Below, in pieces: positions 43,733-52,699 of a DNA stretch of 64,000 nt. Numbering within the stretch: position 1 is the stretch's first letter; every line of letters begins with the position of its first letter. The position numbers and the translations under genes were made by a program. The notes beneath the pieces are model-generated. The model worked only from the letters and a program-made list of their open reading frames with translations. It was not told the origin of the DNA and did no database searches. This DNA comes from Isoetes taiwanensis (lineage: Eukaryota > Streptophyta > Lycopodiopsida > Isoetales > Isoetaceae), in contig JAJEKV010000070.1 of the NCBI GenBank assembly GCA_021234155.1, positions 5,649,311-5,713,310 on the forward strand. The letters run 5' to 3'.

Positions 43733-45323
43733 AATACGGCTATGGGAGCTCTACAAGAACAGCCTAACAGAAGATTACCAACGATAGATGCCACAAGAGC
43801 AAGCTTATAACAACGCATTGAGGGATATTGACGACATCTTCCAGATGAGCGGCTGCACATGCCAACAACTTGGCCTACTAGAACTACGGCTAGATATTCT
43901 AGGCAACTTCCCAAATGAACTGAACATTGATGCAGAAAAGGAATTGAAAGAAGAGCAGGAAAACTATGGCAAGCTCAATAGGGAACATAAGCACATAGCT
44001 GACATTATGCTCGATGCAATCAGCCAGCATCAAGCCCCATGTATCAATGTGGACGGCCCAGGAGGTACATGCAAGACGTTCCTCTTCAACAGTCTGATTA
44101 GTATACTAAGAGGATGCGGTGTTGGCATCGTATCAGTAGCTTGGATAGGTATTGACAGCCTCCTCTTGAAGGGAGCATAAGAGGCAACCTCCTCACTATA
44201 TGTACAATAAGCCAACAAGCGGAGGTACTCAGAAAGGCAAGCATCATGGTTTGGGACGAAATGGAGATGACACACACGCAGGCACTAACTGCCATCGACA
44301 GGCTTTTATGTGAGATACGCCAGGATGACAGGTTGTTTGGGGGAATGATGATGCTCACTGGCGGCGATTTTCAACAGCAGTTGCTTGTGGTCAAGCGTGC
44401 AACAAGGACGGAAGCCATCTCGAAGTGTGTTAAGAGAAACCCGTTGTGGACTAACTTCAAGACCCACAAGCTGACACAAAATATGCAGGTCGGAAGAGAC
44501 GAGAAAACCTTCTCAAATTGGCTGCTACGTCTCGGTAATGGGGAACGGATGCGACTCCGACTTGGTTGAGATACCCGAAGAATGCGTTGTGGAAGATGAC
44601 TTGATCTATCGCACCTTCGGCAAGGAAATAACAGAAGCAAATGTGCACCTGTTGCATGACAAAGCCATCTTAACACCAAAGAATGAAGACATGCTAAAGA
44701 TCAACAATAAGGTCCTCCTAAGGTTATGCGGGCAACTCCATATATATACGAGCATAGACGCCATCATTGTAAAAGGTGAAGATGCTACAAGAGACTTCCC
44801 AATTGAGTCCATCAACTACCTGACCCCTTCTGGCATGCCACTGGATAAGCTGCACATACGGTGCCATCGTCATCCTACTCAGAAAGATGAACGTGAAGTC
44901 CGGTTTCTGCAACCCGCCTCCACGTAATAAAAGCACATCCAAGAATCATAGATGACAGAGATAATCACAGGCACCTACAATGGAACACGGGTTCTCATAC
45001 CAAGGATAACCCTGGAGCCATCAGACAACGACCTCCTCCCCTTCAAGCGAAGGCAGTTTCCCGTATGACTTGCATTCTCGATGACCATAAACAAGACACA
45101 AGGCCAGTAAATGACCTCCGTTGGCATCTACCTACCAACGCCAGTTTTTGCCCATGGCCAGCTCTATGTCGCATTCTCAAGGTGCACCACACAACAAGGA
45201 GTGAAGGTATACATTCAAGACACCTCAAGACAAAGAGCTCTGCTCAAAAACAATAGGAGGTTCATTCCAAATGTAGTCTACAAAGAAATCCTATGGGATG
45301 AAATAGCCCCTGAGTTCTTATAG
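43733..45323 (+). pseudogene. Helitron PIF1-type helicase, C-terminal segment
   Basis: Resumes the gene cut by the CACTA element. Seen in order: RLWELYKNSLTED (43736), NVDGPGGTCKTFLFNSLI at about 44047-44100 (Walker A, with Cys in place of the usual Gly in GGTGKT), MVWDEMEMTH at 44246 (Walker B), MLTGGDFQQQLLVV at 44350 (motif III-like) and FGKEITEANVHLLHDKAI near 44613. Then come INKTQ in a shifted frame near 45085 and IYLPTPVFAHGQLYVAFSRC near 45126 (motifs V/VI). The C-terminus ends at 45323. Stops near 43765, 44180 and 44570 and several frame changes make it a pseudogene. No CTRR terminus was found downstream. Confidence 0.85.
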
Positions 45324-45402
45324 CCCCTATTTTGGAAGAAGGCCGGTAGGAGAGGTAAGAGAGTGGTTGAGCCTGTGCTTCCATCTATAAGCTCCTTGCA
45401 AA

Positions 45403-46251
45403 TTGGAAGTTGTTCTTCTGGAGGGCCTTAGATTGGAGGTTCTTCTGATGGTTTCTTCTTTGGGGCAAGGCTGGACAGCCATCGATGTTAGTGTGACATT
45501 GGGGCTGTCTGGGCAAGATGTTCCCACGAGTTTTTATGATGCCATAGTTGGGTTTTGTAATAGGAGATGTTTGGCTGGAGTAGTGGCATTGGGGCATGGT
45601 GCTATGCTTGATCATTTGCATTGTCAGGTCGTGCTTAGAGCCCATTACAAGACTCCAAGGGCCATGAATGATGCTATTAAGAAAGATTTCAATTGGCCTT
45701 CAAAGCCTCCAGGCGTTGTTTTGGTTTGTATGGCTCTAAAGAATAATCGTCTTCATTACTTTGAGTATGATTGGTTATTGTATGAAATATTTTGGAAAAT
45801 TCATTATGTATGCCATTTCCATAACATCAGCGAAACCATAATTGAAAAAGGAAAGGATTTATATTTAAGGTGGGGGGCTGATGACACCAAAAATATTGTT
45901 GTTTTAGATAATAAGAATCTGTTGAATAGAGCGGCTTACTTTGGGAACTGTCATGGTAATCGAAGGTTGACTGCTAATTTGGCATATACCTTGTGCAGGA
46001 TGATTAGATCTGGAAAACTCACGTTGTCTAGTTCGTGGATCATTCCTTCTAATACTGCTCATATTAATGAGCATAGAATTAGAGCGGCTTTGAGGGTCTT
46101 GTTGAATCCTAGTCATTGCATGCCTTCTGATATGAGGACTATACTATATGTGTTGCCTACAAGGTTTGTGCCTATTGAACAAAATGGTCCGAAGTTTGTA
46201 AGTCCATTGCAGCAAAATCTTGCCTCAACCTTGATCTTGCATGACCCTTGA
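45403..46251 (+). CDS. Intact HUH-motif endonuclease-like ORF (Replitron/Rep-like)
   Basis: 282 codons, uninterrupted, in a neighbourhood where most coding sequence is broken. Reading it: VSVTLGLSGQDVPTSFYDAI (residues about 29-48; a beta strand in the position of Rep motif I), CLAGVVALGHGAMLDHLHCQ (about 58-77) with the metal-binding H-L-H of an HUH nuclease, then NDAIKKDFNW. The C-terminal half reads KGKDLYLRWG, LLNRAAYF and LCRMIRSGKLTLSSSWIIPS. The last block recalls a conserved region of Replitron-type proteins known from green algae, oomycetes and some land plants. No catalytic tyrosine can be assigned with confidence; the KNNRLHYF block near residues 110-117 is where I would expect it. 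It starts 80 bases after the Helitron helicase stop but in a different style, so I treat it as a separate element. The true start could lie upstream. Confidence 0.55.
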   Translation: MEVVLLEGLRLEVLLMVSSLGQGWTAIDVSVTLGLSGQDVPTSFYDAIVGFCNRRCLAGVVALGHGAMLDHLHCQVVLRAHYKTPRAMNDAIKKDFNWPSKPPGVVLVCMALKNNRLHYFEYDWLLYEIFWKIHYVCHFHNISETIIEKGKDLYLRWGADDTKNIVVLDNKNLLNRAAYFGNCHGNRRLTANLAYTLCRMIRSGKLTLSSSWIIPSNTAHINEHRIRAALRVLLNPSHCMPSDMRTILYVLPTRFVPIEQNGPKFVSPLQQNLASTLILHDP

Positions 46252-46680
46252 TCTTGCATGATTTTCTTCTGAAGCAATATAGAGAAACCAAACCCCTTAT
46301 AGCAAGAACTTCATGTTAAAAAAAAAGGAACTTTCTGTTAAAAGAGAGAACATTGAAAGCAAGAATGTTAGAAATTGAACCTCCAGATTTGCCGAAACAA
46401 ACACGCTTCTGCTACATACGTAGAAATTTATGTAATATTGAAATTTAGACCACGGTTTGATCCTGCCAACTTAGTTCTATAGGAATGCTTAGCAAATCTA
46501 GCTAGAAACCCTAAAAGAAATAAGAAACACCATCTTGGCTGCATTTATAGTTATAGATTGTTGATATTCCTCCACATTAGTAGATCCAGTCAGAACTTTT
46601 CATGTGCCATTAAACAATAGCAGCTACTTTATATAAGCAACACAAGTAGGCAGCACTTCAATAAAATATATAGATCTCCA
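46252..46680. other. AT-rich 3' flank of the HUH ORF
   Basis: A 16-base direct repeat (CTTGATCTTGCATGA) straddles the stop codon of the HUH ORF at 46232-46262. Otherwise nothing recognised; element ends were not found. Confidence 0.45.
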
Positions 46681-46681
46681 A

Positions 46682-48020
46682 TTAAAAGATGGATTGAGGT
46701 ACCATGAGACATGACCATAGATTTAGGAAAAGACGGAAATATCTTTTGTCACAGGGACATATAGGCATTAAACATAGAGCCGTATATAGTGAAGATGCAA
46801 AATGACTTAGCATGTATCTGCATCTCAAATTTTTGAAGCATGCTTTGAAAGGGCCAAAGCAAGCCACATCCAATGGTTGCAGCATATGTCATGTGTGTGG
46901 AGATAACTTCAGAATATGTAAACCCATCTCTTTATCATGTTGAATGGCTTTCAAAGAGATGTGTGAACCATAGCCATCACATATTAATACATTTAGCCTA
47001 AAGTGCACCAACTATCAAACAACTCATCAGTTATCCAGACCTTCTTTTGGTAGGACATAGCAGCACCAGGCTCACAACCAGCCATTAGATTTCTATATCT
47101 AAGTCTCTTACATTTAAAAACATATAAATTTGGAATTATAGGACCTGCTGCATTGGAACAATAAGCCATTCCCTATCCTTAGGAATGGTTTGATTCATGT
47201 TACCCTACCCCCTTCTAGCCACAACTCTTACACCAGATCTACTTCCAGCCTAGATTTTCATTTCATCACAATTCCATATAGTATTAGCTTGAAAATGAAA
47301 ATTAGTATATAAAGTTTCAAGAGAAGAGAAGAAAGCATTCGGATTAGTAGAAGTCATAGCTTTACCTTTTGAACCTCCACACAGTTGATCTCAAAGATAT
47401 TTAGGGTATCTAGCTTTAAAATTCCTCCACCATTTTTTTCCCAGGCAAACCATCTTTAAAATATGTATCTCTACTAATACATATTTTTGTTACCCTCTCT
47501 CTCAATAATTCTAGTGTCACTCCTCTACCTTCATCAACCATTTGCAGGCACCATTTCACTAAAGTTTCCTCTTCTTCAACTGTCAAACCCATAGCTTTGA
47601 TCCTAATTTCACCTCAATTATCCCACCTAGCCATCTTCTAAGAGTGCTTTTGGATATGGCATAATGTGGAGTAGCTTTACCAATGCTTAACAAACCATCC
47701 TTAATTGCTTCTATGGCTTCATGCATTTGCTCCAAGAGCCCCTGACCATGGATCTTACCCTCTTTTCTCCCAAGGAATTCTTCTGTAACTAGGAATATAT
47801 TGTGGCGGAATTGGATTTGGACTTGCTTCTATGGGCTTTAGGATGACCAAAAATTGGTTCTGGTTCTATGGATGAAATTGGTTCTGGTTCTGCTTTTGAA
47901 ACTTTCTTTGCATCACTTGCAAACCACGACATGCAACCAAACTGCTGAGCTCCCAAAAACTGCTTCAACAGTAAAAAGCCACTGCCTTTGTAACCACAGA
48001 ATCGCTAGAAGACATGATCA
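46682..48020 (-). pseudogene. pogo/Tigger-like transposase pseudogene
   Basis: Minus strand from an ATG at about 48016. Seen in order: a helix-turn-helix segment AIEAIKDGLLSIGKATPHYA then KSTLRRWL near 47690 (pipsqueak type); GKKWWRNFKARYPKYL near 47430 (CENP-B/Tc5-type second DNA-binding domain); IWNCDEMKIQAGSRSGVRV near 47265 (first catalytic Asp); a LICDGYGSH-like block near 46980 (second Asp); and THMLQPLDVACFGPFKACF near 46880-46830 (third Asp, with the QPLD signature of this superfamily). Frameshifts separate the blocks, so it is inactive. Confidence 0.85.
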
Positions 48021-48152
48021 GCGCATTTTTGAACTCAAGATTTAGCAAGCAAACTGGAGCGGCTAAGAATCAAAAGCAAACCGCCAAAGCAACAACCTAA
48101 GCGCCATCGCCGAAGAAAAACAGAGCAAAAAATGCTCCCCAATTTCTATATT

Positions 48153-48271
48153 GTAGGGGAAAGGACAAGGGTCCTGCTTTTCGGTGCAGCCGGTGACCCG
48201 GTCCTGGCTACCGCCGGTCGCGGAGCCCCACCGGCTGCACTGGAAAGCAGTCCCTTTTCCTTTCCCCTATA
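48153..48271. repeat. 119-bp near-perfect hairpin element
   Basis: TAGGGGAAAGGACAAGG ... CTGCTTTTCGGTGCAGCCGG reads outward from the left. The right arm is its reverse complement, with few changes over about 48 bases. The loop (GTCCTGGCTACCGCCGGTCG) is GC-rich. It sits about 320 bp upstream of the PLATZ-like gene at 48593. Possibly a miniature element or the precursor shape of a small RNA. Confidence 0.85.
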
Positions 48272-48392
48272 CATTTTTAAGATAAAAGGTGAAAATGTAG
48301 TAACCATTGCAGACTGTTTGGGTTTTCCGGCAAATTGTTGGTTTTCCTTCATTCCCGCACAGTTTACTTTTTTCTCCGGTTTTTGAGTTTCC

Positions 48393-49665
48393 GGCATGTT
48401 TCTGGCAGGGGGTCCCCCCTCTACGACACTGCAAAATGGTTTGCAACTCCAGAACGTATCAGGAAATCAAAACCGAACACCTTTTGGTTGCAAGGGCGTG
48501 GTTTTTCATGTGATATGTCAGTTTTTCGCCAATAAAAAGAGGATGAATTGCTTGATATTTTTCTACGTCTGTTTTATTTTGAAATTTTTGAAATGGCAGC
48601 AACTGCCATTCCAGAATGGTTGAAAACCTTGGTGCAGCTGCATTACGAGCCAGGTGGTGGGGAGAAGAGGAATTGGTTTTGCATGCAATGCAATGTGCCT
48701 GAATTGATGAGTGAGAGGGAGTTGACGGCTGGTGGCCACTATAAACATTTCCGTGTCAAATTTTGGAGACATTCCAAAGAAGAAGACTGTGTTTACTGCA
48801 GTGAGTTGAAGGCATTTCCTATTCCTTTTCCTCAGATCGAGTATGTGGACAAGAAATTAATGCAGGGTGACTTGGTTTACTATGTCCATACAAGAATCGG
48901 ACGAAAAAAGATCAAAACCAATTTATCCAGATGCGCTACATGTGGTTTTTTGTGCCCAGATAACATCTACTGCAGTTTGGAATGTCTAGTAGCAGCAGGG
49001 GGGGCTGTGCCACAAACCAGATCACAGCAGCATTTAATGCAGAGTTTGGAATGTCTAGTAGCAGCAGAGAGCGCACAAGCTGAAGGACAGACTGCAGCAC
49101 TGGAAGAAGCAAATGAGCAGGAATCCCAATCCTAAATAAAAGAGGAACCATTACTTTTCTGCTCTATTTTAATTTACGCTATGTTTTTCCTTGCTTTTAT
49201 TGTAGCAGAAGTGCAGTTTTTTAAATTTATCTGTTCTCTTATTACACTGGTTTATCTCTGCCAATTTATATGTGCGTTTTGTTTTTCCATTTTGGGTTAT
49301 GGGTTTTTACTGGATACCTGGAATACATTCAACGAACTGATTCTGATTTGATGATGCATATAACTGGTTTGATTTGATGGATTTTGATGCACATCACTGG
49401 TCTGATTGTGCTCTGATGCTTCTGAAAAAATACAAGAGTCTAGATTTCCTATATTATCTCATTTTCTTCTCTGCAACACAGTCTGGTGCTTCTGAAAAGA
49501 CACAACACAAGAGTTTGGATTCCTAAAATGTCTCATTTTCTTCTCTATAATGTGATAGAACGATTCTTTATTTGTTTTTGTTCTTTGTTCTTGTCTGTAA
49601 TGTCTGTCAGAACTATTTTACCAAAAAAGAACATTGGAATGAGAGCGATCGATATTAGAGGATCT
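48393..49665. repeat. Segmental duplication, unit 1 (PLATZ-like gene)
   Basis: About 1.25 kb shared with 51467-52690, including the leader (CTACGACACTGCAAAATGG), the coding region and the 3' flank to ACTATTTTACC and ACATTGGAATGAGAG. The 3' flank holds a further ~70-bp internal duplication (GCTTCTGAAAA..ACA, CTCATTTTCTTCTCT). Confidence 0.9.
48593..49135 (+). CDS. PLATZ-like zinc-binding protein, copy 1
   Basis: 180 codons, no intron, start MAATAIPEWLKTLVQLHYEP. PLATZ proteins are plant-specific zinc-dependent DNA-binding proteins that usually repress A/T-rich promoters. Supporting features: the IPEWLK N-terminus; Cys pairs NWFCMQC (residues about 30-36), CVYCSELK (about 64-71), RCATCGFLCP (about 115-124) and IYCSLECLVAA (about 127-137, the PLATZ-like terminal signature); and a His segment GGHYKHFRVKFW. 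It differs from the canonical family in the central Cys/His spacing, so 'PLATZ-like' is as far as I go. A 69-base tandem duplication repeats SLECLVAA. I chose the Met at 48593 because it aligns with copy 2. Confidence 0.65.
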   Translation: MAATAIPEWLKTLVQLHYEPGGGEKRNWFCMQCNVPELMSERELTAGGHYKHFRVKFWRHSKEEDCVYCSELKAFPIPFPQIEYVDKKLMQGDLVYYVHTRIGRKKIKTNLSRCATCGFLCPDNIYCSLECLVAAGGAVPQTRSQQHLMQSLECLVAAESAQAEGQTAALEEANEQESQS

Positions 49666-49740
49666 TGATATCTATCTTGATATCTCTATATCTTTATTGT
49701 TATCTAGAGAGAATGTTATTGGTAATGTCTATAGATAGTA
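49666..49740. other. Short AT-rich spacer before the tRNA
   Basis: Repeated ATATC/TATCTTGATATC words; nothing else seen. Confidence 0.5.
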
Positions 49741-49746
49741 GTGTAT

Positions 49747-49818
49747 GCGGAAATAGCTCAACGGTGGAGCATAGCCTTGCCAAGGCTGAGGTTGAGGGTC
49801 CAAGTCCCTTTTTCCGCT
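49747..49818 (+). tRNA. trnG-GCC: tRNA-Gly(GCC), mitochondrial type
   Basis: 72 bases. The acceptor stem GCGGAAA pairs perfectly with TTTCCGC. The D-arm is GCTC/GAGC, the anticodon arm TAGCC-TTGCCAA-GGCTG gives anticodon GCC, and the T-arm is GAGGG/CCCTT. The sequence is almost that of the native plant mitochondrial trnG(GCC), with a few changes (T-loop TCCAAGT rather than TTCAAGT). It is either a nuclear copy of mitochondrial DNA or, less likely, part of a contaminating contig. The flanks are not recognisably mitochondrial. Confidence 0.85.
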
Positions 49819-49829
49819 CTCTATTAGAT

Positions 49830-50010
49830 TTGCATTCAACATAGTTCCCATTTGCATCGAAGTATCCTTCTTTTCTTTCCTTTTTTAGGTTAAAAGGTTC
49901 AAGTTGCACTCTATTTTCATCTTCCTGGTTGCTTATCTGAAGACACATATAGACAGCCATATTAATGCATTTGCCGATATCCCTCTGAGATAATACAACG
50001 ATCTAAATAA
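49830..50010. other. Short non-coding spacer
   Basis: No feature recognised. Confidence 0.4.
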
Positions 50011-50027
50011 TCAAATTGACCGATTAT

Positions 50028-50247
50028 ATTACCTCGTATTCTTCTTCAGCTACCACCACATCATTTAGCACAGAAGTATCCTCCGAGCTACGCAGTTGTT
50101 CATCCATAATTGTCCAGAATTGCCCTTTCTGTTGCAGCAACACGAGGGCCCCTTTGGAGCATTGGGCCACATTGTTCTTTACCTGAGACCGTATCCAACT
50201 TCTTAACACCCTTTTTTCCTTTGAGAAAACGAAGCTTCTTTTCCCTA
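50028..50247 (-). pseudogene. Exon-like segment, unit 1 of a tandem exon duplication
   Basis: Minus strand: acceptor TGTGTTTTAG, then an exon of about 219 bases, then the donor GAATACGAG|GTAATA. One frame is open throughout and reads VLRSWIRSQVKNNVAQCSKG. Another frame reads KKLDTVSGKEQCGPMLQ then RVAATERAI and is better conserved against unit 2. Protein not recognised. Probably a duplicated host or element exon. Confidence 0.4.
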
Positions 50248-50351
50248 AAACACAATCACCGTGTCACAAGGCTTCGAGATGCTAGAAGAAATCACATAGA
50301 ATATAACCCTACCAGAATAAGAAAAACTTAAATAATTTAGAACCTAAGCAT

Positions 50352-50587
50352 ACCTGGTTGTATCTTCGTGCTCTTCCTTGAGGTCGTCATAGTTAAACAC
50401 ACATCATTTACCACAGAAGTAAAGTCATTCATCCATAATTGTCTGCTGAACTGCCCTTTCTGTTGCAGCAACACGAGGGTCCTTTTGGAGCATTGGGCCA
50501 CATTGTTCTTCACCTGGGACCGTATCCAACTTCTTAGCACCTTTTTTTCCTCTGGAAAAATGAAGCTTCTTTTCCCTAAAACACAAT
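50352..50587 (-). pseudogene. Exon-like segment, unit 2 of a tandem exon duplication
   Basis: Homologous to 50028-50247 with the same acceptor, and donor ACCAG|GTATGC. Frame KKLDTVPGEEQCGPMLQK then RVAATERAVQQTIMDE. The pair repeats the flanking intron as well (CCTACCAGAATAAGAAAA). Protein not recognised. Confidence 0.4.
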
Positions 50588-50724
50588 CACCGTCTCACAA
50601 GGCTTCGAGGTGCTAGAAGAAGTCACATAAAATTTAACCCTACCAGAATAAGAAAATCTTAAACAATTTAGAGCGGATGCAATTCTTCTGTCTGGCCACC
50701 GTAATGCATGGCACTACTCTTCTG

Positions 50725-50925
50725 CTCGGCCATGGCATTTCTAGGGCCCAGCAGTTACCCAGTTAGAACGTTCGCCATCTTGAACACACAAAACCGCCAG
50801 TTTACAGCCAACAATGGGTTTTGAGCAGTCACCAGCATATCCTAAGTATATTCTAGTATATACGTAGGATATGCCACAACCCACATAAATAAGGGTTTGC
50901 CCCCCTAGGGGCAACCCAAAAATTA
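50725..50925 (-). repeat. Hairpin-ended dispersed repeat, copy 1
   Basis: On the minus strand it begins TTTTTGGGTTGCCCCTAGGG, with the hairpin GGTTGCCCC.TAGGGGGGCAA, then TTTATGTGGGTTGTGG and ATATGCTGGTGACTGCTC. Copies 2 and 3 lie at 57806 and 59644 on the plus strand. Confidence 0.85.
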
Positions 50926-50934
50926 GTTGTCTTA

Positions 50935-51466
50935 ATATGATACACAAAGATATGAATATGCTATGTAGATCCTATCAACTACTGCAAAATATGTTCTAAT
51001 TAATTGAATTGATATGGCCGTTGATATTGCTACAATGGCAATCATATAACAATAGCACAAGCTTGTGATTGTGGGATTTTGAATAAAAGGAGACAAAAAA
51101 CCTAGATTCATCAATTAATCAATCCTTTTCTAAGGTCAACGTTTTATTTCAAACTCATTGAAAACTGTAAGCCATAACCTCCAAGGTATATCTTCCTTTC
51201 TTATTGTCAATATCATCTTCCATGTAACTTCTCAAGGTACAAACTAGCAAGCACAAGAGAAGTGACAAACTTGAAAGAAAAGCCGCCGCGACAAATTCTT
51301 GTATTTGTTAGTCCTAGATAATATTGGTAGTTCACTTCAATGTCTCAATTGCTAGATGATATATGTTAGTTTCAATTGGGAGATAATATATATTCGAGAC
51401 CAAGGACTTAATCCCTATTTATTTTTTAAAGTGACATGTTTACTCATTACAATGAACTGCAGAATG
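50935..51466. other. AT-rich intergenic sequence between the duplicated genes
   Basis: No gene recognised. Confidence 0.5.
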
Positions 51467-52690
51467 TCATGTTTCTGGCAGCTTGTCCCCCAGACTCTCC
51501 CCTACGACACTGCAAAATGGTTTGCAACTCCAGAACGTATCAGGAAATCAAAACCAAACACCTTTTGGTTGCAAGAGCGTGGTTTTTCATGTGATATGTC
51601 AGTTTTTTCCCAATAAAAAGAGGATGAAATGCTTGATTCTTCTACTTCTGTTTTATTTTGAAATTTTTGAAATGGCAACTGCCATTCCAGAATGGTTGAA
51701 AACCTTGGTGCAGCTGCGTTACGAGCCAGTTGGTGGGGAGAGGAGGAATTGGTTTTGCATGCAATGCAATGTGCCGGAATTGATGAGCGAGAGAGAGGTG
51801 ACGGCTGGTGGGCACTATAAACATTTCCGTGTCAAATTTTGGAGGCAAACCAGAGAAGAAGACTGTGTTCATTGCAGTGAGTTGAAGGCATTTCCTATTC
51901 CTTTTCCTCAGATCGAGTACGTGGACAAGAGAACAATGAAGGGTCACTTGGTTTACTTTGTCCATACAAGAATCGGAGGAAAAAAGACCAAAACTGATTT
52001 AAACAGATGCGCTACGTGTGGTTTTTTGTGCCCAGATAACATTTACTGCAGTTTGGAATGTCTAGTAGCAGCAGGGGGGGCTGTGCCAGAAGCCAGAGCA
52101 CAGCAGAATTTAATTCAGAGTTTGGAATGTCTAGTAGCAGCAGAGGGCGCACAAGCTGAAGAACAGACTGCAGCACCGGAAGAAGCAAATGAACAGGAAG
52201 CCCAATCCTAAATAAAAGAGGAACCATTACTTTTCTGCTGTATTTTGATTTCCATTACTCTCTGTTTTTCCTTGATTTTATTGTAGCAAAAGTGCAGTTT
52301 TTGTGGAATTTATGTGTTCCGTTCTCTTATCACACTGCTTTATCTCTGCCGATTTATATATGCATTTTGTTTTTCCATTTGGAGTATGGTTTATTTTATC
52401 AATTTTAAAGTATGGGTTTTTACTGGATACCTGGAATACATTCACTGGTCTGATTGTGCTCTGGTGCTTCTGAAAAAATACAAGAGTTTAGATTTCCTAT
52501 ATTATCTCATTTTCTTCTCTGGAACACAGTCTGGTGCTTCTGAAAAGACACAACACAAGAGTTTGGATTCCTATAATGTCTCATTTTCTTCTCTATAATG
52601 TGATAAGAACGATTCTTTACTTGTTTTTGTTCTTTGTTCTTGTCTGTAATGTCTGTCAGAACTATTTTACCAAAAAGAACATTGGAATGA
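51467..52690. repeat. Segmental duplication, unit 2 (PLATZ-like gene)
   Basis: Second copy of the 48393-49665 unit, same orientation. Starts at CATGTTTCTGGCAG and ends at ACATTGGAATGAGAG. The copies differ by scattered substitutions and small indels, so the duplication is not very recent. Confidence 0.9.
51672..52211 (+). CDS. PLATZ-like zinc-binding protein, copy 2
   Basis: 179 codons, start MATAIPEWLKTLVQLRYEP, one residue shorter than copy 1. All Cys pairs of copy 1 are kept: NWFCMQC, CVHCSELK, RCATCGFLCP and IYCSLECLVAA, as is GGHYKHFRVKFW. Changes from copy 1 are few (for example Q-T-R-E for H-S-K-E after KFWR, and R-T-M-K-G-H for K-L-M-Q-G-D) and none breaks the frame. The SLECLVAA internal duplication is also present, so it predates the segmental duplication. 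Two open copies in such decayed surroundings suggest that the protein is, or was until recently, under selection. Confidence 0.65.
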   Translation: MATAIPEWLKTLVQLRYEPVGGERRNWFCMQCNVPELMSEREVTAGGHYKHFRVKFWRQTREEDCVHCSELKAFPIPFPQIEYVDKRTMKGHLVYFVHTRIGGKKTKTDLNRCATCGFLCPDNIYCSLECLVAAGGAVPEARAQQNLIQSLECLVAAEGAQAEEQTAAPEEANEQEAQS

Positions 52691-52699
52691 GAGGCAACA

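Noticed and set aside
45403..46251. Helitron Rep (Y2) domain
   Set aside because: It follows the helicase instead of preceding it, is in a different reading style, and lacks a two-tyrosine motif.
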